Below are positions 44,676 through 53,284 of a DNA stretch of 64,000 nt, one piece after another. The translations under genes and the position numbers were made by a program. A model generated the notes under the pieces. It was not told the origin of the DNA and ran no database searches. It saw only the letters and a program-made list of their open reading frames with translations. The first letter of the stretch is position 1. Each line of letters opens with the position of its first letter. The stretch comes from Mucilaginibacter endophyticus (lineage in GTDB: Bacteria; Bacteroidota; Bacteroidia; Sphingobacteriales; Sphingobacteriaceae), in contig NZ_QPCG01000002.1 of assembly GCF_003351025.1 (NCBI RefSeq), positions 124,001 to 188,000 of the forward strand. The letters run 5' to 3'.

Positions 44676-45626
44676 TTATTTTAATTGCAGGCTTTCCAAT
44701 CTACCAATGATTGCTACTGGGATATGGGCCAATCTGCCAAATGATTTTATAAGAAATTTAATTGTTTTAAATGTTATTGATGGTAATATTTCATCAGTTT
44801 CTTTAATTGCAAAATAAGCGTCGTCAAATCTACGTAACTTGATCAGGTTGTTAATTAATGGGAAAAATACTTTCTTCAATGCGTTAGATAGATCTCCCGA
44901 ATTAATTAGCCCGGGTTCGTAGTTTTTTGTAAATACAGCTAACTGGGCTAAGAGCATGTTTACACTATTTTTAGAAACATTGGTTTCATGTCTTCGGTAA
45001 TAAAAGAGTTTTTGCGGTAGTCCGTAGAAATCAGCTCCAACTCTGGCTATTCTTAACCAATAATCCCAATCCTCACAACCCGAAAAAACTCGTTCTTCAT
45101 TTTGAGGGCCTATAGTGTCTACCAAAGATCGTTTAACAATTACCGACAAAACAGGAATGTAGTTTTGCTGGTATTGCATTTGATACATAATATCATGAGA
45201 TAATAACCTACCTGTAAATGTTGGATAAGGCATTAAGTTATTGAATTGCTCATGATCATTGAAAATAAACCCATCTGAATAAATAACCCCCGCTGTAGGA
45301 TATTCCTTACTTGCCTGGATCTGCAGGCTTAATTTTTCTGGTTCCCAAAGGTCATCAGAATCTAAAAAGGCAATCCAGGCACCTTTTGAGTTTTTTATTC
45401 CGTTGTTCCGCGCAGCTGCCATTTTTTGGTTAACCTGATTGATCAGTTTGATCCTTGAATCTTCTTTACTGTATCTTTCTACTATCTCTTTGGTGTTATC
45501 AGTCGATCCGTCATTGATAATTATTAGTTCCCAATCAGTGTAGCTTTGCTTTAATACCGATAATATCGAAGCTTCTATATATTTTCCTGCGTTATATGCA
45601 GGCATTAAAATTGAAATCAGTTCCAT
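44676..45626 (-). CDS. family 2 glycosyltransferase
   Basis: 316-residue GT-A enzyme: ISILMPAYNAGKYIEASILSVL, IINDGSTDNTKEIV, AAARNNGIKNSKGAWIAFLDSDDLWEPEKL with the DSDD metal site, and the acceptor-side CEDWDYWLRIARVG. These are textbook GT2 motifs. The C-terminal 70 residues are basic and hydrophobic, as in membrane-associated members. It follows the flippase gene by 34 bp. Confidence 0.92.
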   Translation of the reverse strand: MELISILMPAYNAGKYIEASILSVLKQSYTDWELIIINDGSTDNTKEIVERYSKEDSRIKLINQVNQKMAAARNNGIKNSKGAWIAFLDSDDLWEPEKLSLQIQASKEYPTAGVIYSDGFIFNDHEQFNNLMPYPTFTGRLLSHDIMYQMQYQQNYIPVLSVIVKRSLVDTIGPQNEERVFSGCEDWDYWLRIARVGADFYGLPQKLFYYRRHETNVSKNSVNMLLAQLAVFTKNYEPGLINSGDLSNALKKVFFPLINNLIKLRRFDDAYFAIKETDEILPSITFKTIKFLIKSFGRLAHIPVAIIGRLESLQLK

Positions 45627-45660
45627 CGTAATTAATTATCAAACATCAGTTCAATAGTTG

Positions 45661-47175
45661 TTATTTAGCAAAAATCTTTTTCATTAAATCCCTAAACAAG
45701 GATTTGTTTATTAACACCACTGGTATCAGAAATAAGATTGATATTAATAGTGTGTATAAAATTAAAAGCAGCCAGCTGTTTATAACGTAGAATTTCTGTT
45801 TAAGCAGATAATACAAAAGACCATCAAAAGCAGAGCAGAGCAATATCGGTTTCAATAAAGTTTTTAAATAGGACAGGGCAGTGCCACCTAAATACTTAAC
45901 CGAAAGGTATGGGATATACCAAAATGAAGTTAATACCCCCCCTACAATAGTCCCAATTATTACGCCGTTCAGTCCATATTTTTTAACCAGAAAAATGGAA
46001 AGGCTAAGATTTATCGCGGCTTCAATTAAAGCCATGACAGAAATGCTTCTTGCAACCCCAACGCCGTTTAAGCACACCGAAGTAACGTGTATGAAAGTAA
46101 GCTGTATCAGGTATAAATACGCTACCGAAGCCGTAAATGACATACCGGCATAATATTCATTGCCCACCCATAATTTTATAAAAGGAAAAGAAGTCAATAT
46201 CAAAATCCAAAAAATTGTGGTTGTAAAAGATAGGGTCAATTGCATAATCCTATCATGGGTATTTTTCAAAGCTCCCCCCGAGTTTTTTTGCTTTGATAGC
46301 TCAACCAATGCGGGAAAAGAGTTGTCGGAAATCTTCCATATTACTTGCGAAGAAAGTTCTGGCAGTTTAGTGGTAAATGAATATACTGATACCGCTGTCA
46401 ATGACACAAATGTGCCTATAATTATCCTGTCTGTTTGAAATATCACCTGTACAGCAATGCCAACCAGAAATAGTGAAAATCCATAAGAAAACATATCCTT
46501 AACTAAGGCAAGGTCAAATTGCCGGATATTAATACGGATATATGGATAGTGTTTTCTTAACTGGTAAATATTCAAAATAGAGCTTAAAAGAAACACAATA
46601 ACCTGGCTGTAAACAAAGCTCCACAGGTCATATCCTAAACAAACAAAAATTACAGTTAATACTGTGTTTGCAAAATTCAATATGAATGATAAGGTATTGA
46701 ATAAAGTTTGTCGCTGGTGCGCAAAAAAAATAGCAGTAAGAGCTCTCAATATTAATTGAAATCCTAACAAAATAGATAAAACTGAAACAATCTGGTGAAC
46801 AGTATTGGTGTATTTAGCAGGTGCATTAAATAGTTTCGCGGCAAAAGGCGCAAATATATTCCCGCTTAGCATAATAATAACTGCAATTATGCCATAAACA
46901 ATTACGGCAGTTGATATGATTTTTTTTATTATTTCCCTGTTTTCTTCAGAGTCTTCTCTTGTGCCTGCCAGGTATCTTTCAACTCCTGCAATTAGTCCAA
47001 AATCAAACATCCCTAAATAAGCAGTGATTTGAAATATAATTATTGATAGGCCATAAACTTCCGAACTTAAGTGACTAATTATAATAGGTACAGAAAAAAT
47101 ACTAACAAGTACAGATATAATCGTATAAAACTGTGATGATAATGCCCCGAAAAAAGCCGATTTAGTTCTGCTCAT
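45661..47175 (-). CDS. oligosaccharide flippase family protein (Wzx-like)
   Basis: 504-residue MATE/MOP-type transporter with about 12-14 membrane spans. The N-terminus (KSAFFGALSSQFYTIISVLVSIFSVPIIISHLSS) and LGMFDFGLIAGVERYLAG are typical of polysaccharide biosynthesis (PST) flippases, and the second half (GISVMALIEAAINL-like SISVMALIEAAINLSLSIFL) repeats the pattern. It would move undecaprenyl-linked repeat units across the inner membrane for the Wzy-like polymerase. Confidence 0.92.
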   Translation of the reverse strand: MSRTKSAFFGALSSQFYTIISVLVSIFSVPIIISHLSSEVYGLSIIIFQITAYLGMFDFGLIAGVERYLAGTREDSEENREIIKKIISTAVIVYGIIAVIIMLSGNIFAPFAAKLFNAPAKYTNTVHQIVSVLSILLGFQLILRALTAIFFAHQRQTLFNTLSFILNFANTVLTVIFVCLGYDLWSFVYSQVIVFLLSSILNIYQLRKHYPYIRINIRQFDLALVKDMFSYGFSLFLVGIAVQVIFQTDRIIIGTFVSLTAVSVYSFTTKLPELSSQVIWKISDNSFPALVELSKQKNSGGALKNTHDRIMQLTLSFTTTIFWILILTSFPFIKLWVGNEYYAGMSFTASVAYLYLIQLTFIHVTSVCLNGVGVARSISVMALIEAAINLSLSIFLVKKYGLNGVIIGTIVGGVLTSFWYIPYLSVKYLGGTALSYLKTLLKPILLCSAFDGLLYYLLKQKFYVINSWLLLILYTLLISILFLIPVVLINKSLFRDLMKKIFAK

Positions 47176-47324
47176 ATGTATTGTTTGGTAAAGCTTAGTA
47201 AGAGGCTTATACTTAAATCTGAATTTATGGGTCCAGATGCGATATTTATTTTTTGTTTAGGTTTTAAATTAAGTCTGCGCTTAACGCAGGATCAAGAATT
47301 AATAAAAAAACAGTAATAAGTAAC

Positions 47325-48404
47325 TTAATTCAATATGTTATGATAAAGCTTTTTGGATATAAAAAATACGGTTGTTAAAATCGCCCCAATAAAAAAGCCT
47401 ATCATAAAACCCTTTTTCTTTCCAAGGAATACTTTATCAAGAGGAAAGGCCGGTTTGTCTATCACTTGTATAAGTGGAGTCTCCTGCCTCAAAGTGATTT
47501 TTCCTAATTCCAGGTTTTTCACCATCTCGCTGTAGATACCTGTATTGGCCTGTACATCAATCTGCTTTTTTTGCGAAGGAACCCTTAGTGTTAACAATGA
47601 TGGATTAGCGTTGGGCGCGGCGTCTAACGCTGAAGCTACAGCACCTATTGAATTATTAAGAACCGACTTAACACTATCAACTTGCTTTTGTAAAATGAAA
47701 ACATTGTGTGCAGTTTTTTTTGTTTTTGTTTTTATATAAAAATCGTTAACTGTTTCAACTAACTTGTTGTTGAACTCCATAGCAAAAGCTTCATCTTCAA
47801 ATTTTGTATCTACTTCAATGATATTTAACTTTTTATCGGGTTTGCTTACCGTTAGTGAATTTTTGTTGATGTCTATCACTATATTTTTGATAATGCTATC
47901 CTGTTGCCTGTTAAAATGATCCGGATCTCCGCTGAAGCTTAGGTTTTTCAACTTATCATCTTTTTGCATGGATTTTCTCAAATCCTTAAAGTCGATATAC
48001 CTGTCAATCATGAGCTGATCCTTACCGTTAAAATTAGCTTTAGCCAACAAAGTTTTCTCAATCATTAAACGTGACTGATAAAGGGCAAATATGTTATCCC
48101 CCTCAAATATGCCTTCGTTACTGCTGCCGCCCAAATTTATTCCCGCCAATGATGCTAACCCTGCGTATTGCCCCATAACGCCGCCTTTTGAGTCTTCTAA
48201 AACGAAATTACAGGATGCTACATATTGAGATTTTTTCAAAAAAGCATAACATGCACCAATTATTCCGCCGAAAACTCCTATAGCAATTATAATTTTCCAA
48301 TTTCGAATAAGGTACTTTAGCCCAAGTTGTATTTTGGTAATTAGTTCTCTTATTGAAATCTCATTTTTAGAATTAGGATTTGCGTTTGATGAATCTTGAA
48401 TCAT
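47325..48404 (-). CDS. polysaccharide chain-length determinant (Wzz/PCP-like)
   Basis: 359-residue inner-membrane protein from ATG 48402-48404; a GTG three codons upstream is possible. One span is near residues 35-57 (WKIIIAIGVFGGIIGACYAFL), a long periplasmic region contains coiled-coil-like helices, and a second span is near the C-terminus (GFMIGFFIGAILTTVFFIS). Proline-rich PAFPLDK precedes the second span as in Wzz proteins. No cytoplasmic kinase domain follows. It would set polymer length with the Wzy-like protein and couple to the export protein at 48420. Confidence 0.87.
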   Translation of the reverse strand: MIQDSSNANPNSKNEISIRELITKIQLGLKYLIRNWKIIIAIGVFGGIIGACYAFLKKSQYVASCNFVLEDSKGGVMGQYAGLASLAGINLGGSSNEGIFEGDNIFALYQSRLMIEKTLLAKANFNGKDQLMIDRYIDFKDLRKSMQKDDKLKNLSFSGDPDHFNRQQDSIIKNIVIDINKNSLTVSKPDKKLNIIEVDTKFEDEAFAMEFNNKLVETVNDFYIKTKTKKTAHNVFILQKQVDSVKSVLNNSIGAVASALDAAPNANPSLLTLRVPSQKKQIDVQANTGIYSEMVKNLELGKITLRQETPLIQVIDKPAFPLDKVFLGKKKGFMIGFFIGAILTTVFFISKKLYHNILN

Positions 48405-48419
48405 ATCTTGCACAATAAT

Positions 48420-50900
48420 CTATTTATTCAAACTTAAAATCCCCAAAATAATAGCTCCTAACGAAGCAAGCCCGGTTGTAAATCCTAAGATAGTTTGGGC
48501 TGTATTTCCCTTACTTTCTGATTTTTTAGGAACATATATTTCACTGCCCGGCTTAACCGAAGGATGGTTGTTGAAGAACAGGAATTTACGTGTACCTTTT
48601 ACGGTTCCGTTTGGATAAACCACATAAGCGCCGCGTCTTAAGGCGTCGGGCCCGTAGCCACCTGCATTTGAAACAAAATCATTAAATGATTTTGACTTAT
48701 CGAATACGACAGCACTTGGATAAAGTACCTGTCCGTTAACACGTACAACCTGCTGTTGCTTAGGCACCCTAATAACATCACCATTTTCCAAAAGCAAATC
48801 AGTTTTTGAGCCCGGAGATTTTAGGATTTTATCCAGTTCTATACCTACATAGTTATTTCTTAATTGTGTGGTATCTATAGATGTATTGGTGGAGTCTTTA
48901 TATGATTTTTTCAACCTATTAATCCGTGCCGAGCGTTCGGCATTGATAGATGCGGTATCCGTTTTATTTTTATCGATACCTAATATTGCAAAATTGTCGC
49001 GTTTTAATGAACCGCCGGCTGCATCGGCCGAAGCGGTAAGACCGCCTGCTCTGGCAATCAGATCAGAAATTTTTTCGTTCTTGCTTTTGATAGTATATGA
49101 ACCAGGGTACAAAACTTCGCCTTCAACCTTTACCGTTTTTTGTTTTTCATATCCGGGCAAACTATAAACCGAAACTATATCAAAAGGAGTTAGCACAAAG
49201 TTGACATCTGCAGGTTTCAGATTGCCATCAATATTAACACTAAAAACCTGAGATACTGAACCGTTTTTAGATGATGGATCGGCATCTGTTACCCTCCGGG
49301 CCACTTCAATACGGTTCGTACTTGCACCTTCTGCAAACCCACCTGCTTTTAAAATCAGATCTTCTACCTTCATGTTTTCCGAAAAGGCAAATTTCCCCGG
49401 CTTCCTTACGTTGCCATTAATTGTAACAGTATACTTATCCCTTAAGTCAAATATAGACGAGATATTAATGATGTCTTCGCGCTGCAGCGGGATATTGGTG
49501 GTCTTGTTAATAACATCCTTAACATTAAAACCTATTATTTCGGTACTGTTGTCCGCCTTTAAACGGGTAATTGTACCGCGTTCGGTAAAGGCGTCTTCCT
49601 TCAATCCTGCTGCTTTTTCAATTAATTGCAGCAAGGTTAAGCCGCTTTGCAACTCATAATCACCTGGCCTGAATACAGCACCCTTTATAACTACACGGTT
49701 CTCAAATCTATATATAATAGGCTCAATCGTATATTTATCGCCTCGTAAAGGGATATAGTTTTTATAATCGGCTTCCAACACATCGGTTATTTTGCGTTGC
49801 TGATCGCTTACCTGGGATACTTTGATCCTTGCAGTGTAGGCGCTATCGGTAAAGCCGCCTGCATAAGTGATAACGTTGTCGAGGCTTTCTCCCGGCAATA
49901 CCTCAAATAACGCAGGTATTTTAATTTCACCTACAAGTTGTACCCTGGTACGGTACGTTGGCACACGTACAATATCCTGATCCTGCAGGGTGATATTATT
50001 TTTCTGATCGCCTTTTACTAAAAAGTCGTAAACGTCTAAATGCCGGATAATGCGGTTATTTCTGATAATTTCTATCTGCCTTAAACTTCCATTGTCATTA
50101 GGGCCACCTGCTGTATATAAAGCATTAAAAACAGTAGCCAGCGAGGGTAGGGTATAAGTCCCTGGTTTTGCTACCTGACCAATAATGATAACCTGGATAC
50201 TACGAATATTGCCAAGTGTAACCTGTACGCTTGTTCCGCGGCCAATGGCGTAGTTATTTGCGGCAAGCTTACTTTTTATCAAAGTAGTAGCTTGTTCAAT
50301 GGTTTTGCTGCCCACATTCAAAATACCAACCCCAGGAATGTTTATATTCCCTTCCGGTGATACATCAAGTTTCCAGTTTACTAATGAACTGCCGTAAACA
50401 TTTATATTAAGCTGATCGTTAGGCCCAACAATATAATTTAGCGGAGTAGCCAACTTAAGATTGGGTTCAAATGAGCTGTTTTTGTTTTTGAAAATATCGG
50501 CCCCGAAAATTTTAGGTCTTAAACTTTCAAATAAATCTTTATTGGTAAAAACAGTATCAGTATCGGGTTTATAGTTAAGCTGCCGTCCCTGTTGAGTGAG
50601 CGTTGTATCAGATTTGTTATTGGATGATTCGTTGCTTTTAGTTCTTAATTTTTTTATCCGGATCTCTAATTTTTGAACCTGAGTTGCCGACATTCCTCGG
50701 CTTTGAGCCTGTTGAATTAACTCAGCATCAGTTAAGCCGGCTTTTTGAGCCTGCTGCAGCAACTGAATTACCTGCTGGTCTGATAGGTCATCAATGTTGA
50801 TAGAAGAAATGTTTTGTAAACTGGTTTGGGCTGTGATATTAGTAACCGCTCCGAAGCTAAGCAAAGCAATTAATAATATGAAAAAACGAAATCTATTCAT
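48420..50900 (-). CDS. polysaccharide export protein with multiple SLBB domains (Wza-like)
   Basis: 826-residue exported protein (signal peptide MNRFRFFILLIALLSFGAVTNITAQ). After a Gln-rich helical segment (about 35-90) comes the poly_export domain (LNYIVGPNDQLNINVYG), then a series of at least five SLBB-like repeats (for example TVTINGNVRKPGKFAFSENM, VKVEGEVLYPGSYTIKS, VRVNGQVLYPSAVVFD). It ends with a hydrophobic segment (ILGFTTGLASLGAIILGILS). Bacteroidota Wza-type proteins are longer than E. coli Wza (about 380 residues) because of the extra SLBB repeats. It forms the periplasm-spanning outer-membrane exit for the polysaccharide. Confidence 0.92.
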   Translation of the reverse strand: MNRFRFFILLIALLSFGAVTNITAQTSLQNISSINIDDLSDQQVIQLLQQAQKAGLTDAELIQQAQSRGMSATQVQKLEIRIKKLRTKSNESSNNKSDTTLTQQGRQLNYKPDTDTVFTNKDLFESLRPKIFGADIFKNKNSSFEPNLKLATPLNYIVGPNDQLNINVYGSSLVNWKLDVSPEGNINIPGVGILNVGSKTIEQATTLIKSKLAANNYAIGRGTSVQVTLGNIRSIQVIIIGQVAKPGTYTLPSLATVFNALYTAGGPNDNGSLRQIEIIRNNRIIRHLDVYDFLVKGDQKNNITLQDQDIVRVPTYRTRVQLVGEIKIPALFEVLPGESLDNVITYAGGFTDSAYTARIKVSQVSDQQRKITDVLEADYKNYIPLRGDKYTIEPIIYRFENRVVIKGAVFRPGDYELQSGLTLLQLIEKAAGLKEDAFTERGTITRLKADNSTEIIGFNVKDVINKTTNIPLQREDIINISSIFDLRDKYTVTINGNVRKPGKFAFSENMKVEDLILKAGGFAEGASTNRIEVARRVTDADPSSKNGSVSQVFSVNIDGNLKPADVNFVLTPFDIVSVYSLPGYEKQKTVKVEGEVLYPGSYTIKSKNEKISDLIARAGGLTASADAAGGSLKRDNFAILGIDKNKTDTASINAERSARINRLKKSYKDSTNTSIDTTQLRNNYVGIELDKILKSPGSKTDLLLENGDVIRVPKQQQVVRVNGQVLYPSAVVFDKSKSFNDFVSNAGGYGPDALRRGAYVVYPNGTVKGTRKFLFFNNHPSVKPGSEIYVPKKSESKGNTAQTILGFTTGLASLGAIILGILSLNK

Positions 50901-50956
50901 ACGTAAAGGTTATCAGAGTATAAAAATAACACTCCAATAAGTGATATTATTTTCTG

Positions 50957-50964
50957 CAAAAGTA
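50957..50964 (-). promoter_or_regulatory. candidate -7 box of the wza-like gene
   Basis: Minus-strand TACTTTTG lies 57 bp before the ATG at 50900. No -33 TTTG is found 19 bp upstream. It could be an internal promoter separating the Wzi-like gene from the rest of the locus. Confidence 0.4.
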
Positions 50965-51063
50965 AACAATTTCCCATTTTAAGGGCAGAAGGCGATTTTT
51001 TTTAATTTGTAATATAAGTAAGGTCTCGGTCAATAAACTTAAAATGAGCTCAAAAATTGTCCA

Positions 51064-52737
51064 TCAATTAAAAAAATAGGTAAAATTAATTCTTGCATGC
51101 AAATTGAATGTTGAGCCGTTTTTGTATTCATAATTGAGCGTGTAAACAGGGGTAGCCTCGGCAGAGATCAGGTAGTTCCTAAATTTCAGATTGGTATAAA
51201 ATGTACCGGCAATATCCACCCAATGTAAGTTATAGGAATTGGTACCGGCAAAGGCCTGGTAATACAGATCATTGTTATGAAGCTGTCTTTCCAGCATTAA
51301 ACCGTAAGAATTGTAATTTTTAAGGTAGCTTATATCAAAAATAAAGCTGTTGCCTCCCGGACCAATGCCTGCACCTACATACCTGCCATAGTTGGTATAA
51401 CCATCTTTAGGGCTTTGAACGTGAACATACCATGATGGCTCATCACGAAGTAAATAAGTTGGAGCCCTTTGAAGCTGCGTTATTTCTGATTTAATCTGTA
51501 TAAACCCTCCGCGACTAAGCTCAAACAACTTGCGTCCGCCAAAGGTATATGCTGCTGAATGCTCGGGTTCCTCTATTAAATCAGAAAGGCTTCCACTACG
51601 GTCATTGCGACCCCATTCAAAGTAAAGTTCGGCTTTGTATAGTGGTAGAAGCTGCCTGATATTAAATGTGTATGCAAAATCCTGCTGATCGCCATTTTGT
51701 CCGTTGTACGCATTATTAGCTTTTGCTGAAGATCCGATGATAACCGGGATTACTTTACGAATAAGGCTTTTGTTATGATAAACAGAATCTTTATCAAGAT
51801 AATCATAAGCAGAGGCGCCAAGGTATAGGCCTTTTAACCATTTGGGTTGCCAGTTTACACTGTATGCCGAAATATATCGGGTAACCTTAGGTTTAGGCAC
51901 GTATGAATTGTTTCCGTATTTAAGCTTACTGACATCATCAGGTGCAAAGCCAGATTGTTTTAGGTTCCCCCCAATGATTTGCCACTCAAATGAACCTATA
52001 GCTGTTTTGACTGGTTTTGTAGAGTTGAATGTCCAGTGAAAAAAGCCGGGAGCCGAATTACTCATTGTAATAGAATTTCTTATACTTGGGCCCCACCACA
52101 AATTTTCTGTAGATACTCCGGCTTCCACACTTTTGTATGATAATGTGATTTTTGATTGCCCAGGATAAAGGTGCTTTAAAGATGACGTGCCAAATCGTTC
52201 GGGGGCATCAATGCCATTTATGGTTCCAAAGTATGCACCCAGAAGCGCAGTGGAGTTATTATTGGCCTGTACATCGGCAAAGGTTGAAAAATTTTTGTTC
52301 TGCGCATAAACAAACTCAGGCTTTACCTGCACGGTCAATATACCGGCTTTTAATAAAAAACCGCCGCTAAGCATACTTTGGTAGCCTGCATTAGGATATA
52401 GTGATGAATTGTTATAGCCGTAAGGGCGATTTACATTATATTCATTTAGCCAATTGAATGGAAGGATACGCAAACCTGACGGCATACCCATAAAATTGAA
52501 TTTTAAGTACTCCGGACTTGCAATTAATGATTGGAGGTTTGAATTAGCCATAGTTGCAGCAACAGGCCTTATAACAAAAGATGAATGATTATTGCTATCT
52601 CCGGCCACCTGCTGCCTGCGTAGCAGTTCCTCTGAGTAGCTTCCAACGGGTATTGTTTGGCTATAACCTTTTAATGAAACGAAAAAGCACAGTACAAAAA
52701 CAGTATAAAAGGATCGGATAGTTATATTAGGGTTCAT
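51064..52737 (-). CDS. capsule assembly Wzi-like outer-membrane protein
   Basis: 557-residue outer-membrane beta-barrel-type protein with a signal peptide (residues about 1-26, ending KGYSQ). Many alternating-hydrophobicity strands run through the sequence (GGFLLKAGILTVQVKPEFVYA, YNLHWVDIAGTFYTNLKF) and it ends in an aromatic strand (FNLHARINFTYFFN) as barrel proteins do. VEAGVSTENLWWGPSIRNSITMSN is the conserved Wzi stretch. Wzi anchors capsule at the cell surface. First gene of the locus, divergent from the glutaminase-like gene. Confidence 0.85.
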   Translation of the reverse strand: MNPNITIRSFYTVFVLCFFVSLKGYSQTIPVGSYSEELLRRQQVAGDSNNHSSFVIRPVAATMANSNLQSLIASPEYLKFNFMGMPSGLRILPFNWLNEYNVNRPYGYNNSSLYPNAGYQSMLSGGFLLKAGILTVQVKPEFVYAQNKNFSTFADVQANNNSTALLGAYFGTINGIDAPERFGTSSLKHLYPGQSKITLSYKSVEAGVSTENLWWGPSIRNSITMSNSAPGFFHWTFNSTKPVKTAIGSFEWQIIGGNLKQSGFAPDDVSKLKYGNNSYVPKPKVTRYISAYSVNWQPKWLKGLYLGASAYDYLDKDSVYHNKSLIRKVIPVIIGSSAKANNAYNGQNGDQQDFAYTFNIRQLLPLYKAELYFEWGRNDRSGSLSDLIEEPEHSAAYTFGGRKLFELSRGGFIQIKSEITQLQRAPTYLLRDEPSWYVHVQSPKDGYTNYGRYVGAGIGPGGNSFIFDISYLKNYNSYGLMLERQLHNNDLYYQAFAGTNSYNLHWVDIAGTFYTNLKFRNYLISAEATPVYTLNYEYKNGSTFNLHARINFTYFFN

Positions 52738-53284
52738 CTAAAAGAAAGGTTTAGGAAATAATAAATTAACCAATGGTAATATAAAAACATCTATCAGTTA
52801 TATTGATTAAAGCTTAGGTGTACATTTACCATCTTAAATCAATATTTTGCTATTGATTGATATTTCTATTAACAATTATCGGCTTTTTTTTAAAATTCTA
52901 AAACGTTTTTTAAAGTTTAATAAAAAAACTACAATTTGGTTACTTATACGACCTGCTTTATCAAAACATTACAATTGCCTTGAATTAAATTTTTGATGGA
53001 AGTGTTAGACGTCTCCTTGTAGTTATAAGATTTAGGATGTAGAAGTATGGTTGATAACGATATTTCTGATTTTGTGACTATCTCTTTTTATCAAGATCCT
53101 AAAGTTACATTTTAAACTAATACATCCCGTAGTAAACATGCCATTTGTGATGATGAGCCATCCTAATAACGAAAATATGCTAAATTGAGACGATATGCAG
53201 GGATTTTGACACGATACGAAGATATCTGGGTAGAGCTTTTCCTTACTTTTACCGTCTGAATAAAACATCAATTATATATTTTTC
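52738..53284. other. long divergent intergenic region at the head of the exopolysaccharide locus
   Basis: 547 bp, very AT-rich, between the Wzi-like gene and the glutaminase-like gene. No gene found; a 79-codon frame at 53032-53271 on the minus strand lacks any support. Weak -7 candidates are TACCATTG near 52771-52778 on the minus strand and TACTTTTA near 53244 on the plus strand. No riboswitch or clear inverted repeat was recognised. Confidence 0.4.

Noticed and set aside
33661..52737. Exopolysaccharide region considered as an O-antigen locus of lipopolysaccharide
   Set aside because: Wza-, Wzz- and Wzi-like proteins point to capsule or exopolysaccharide export; no O-antigen ligase distinct from the polymerase is seen.
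53032..53271. 79-codon minus-strand frame between divergent genes
   Set aside because: Composition is like intergenic DNA, there is no homology, and it runs through the likely promoter of the glutaminase-like gene.
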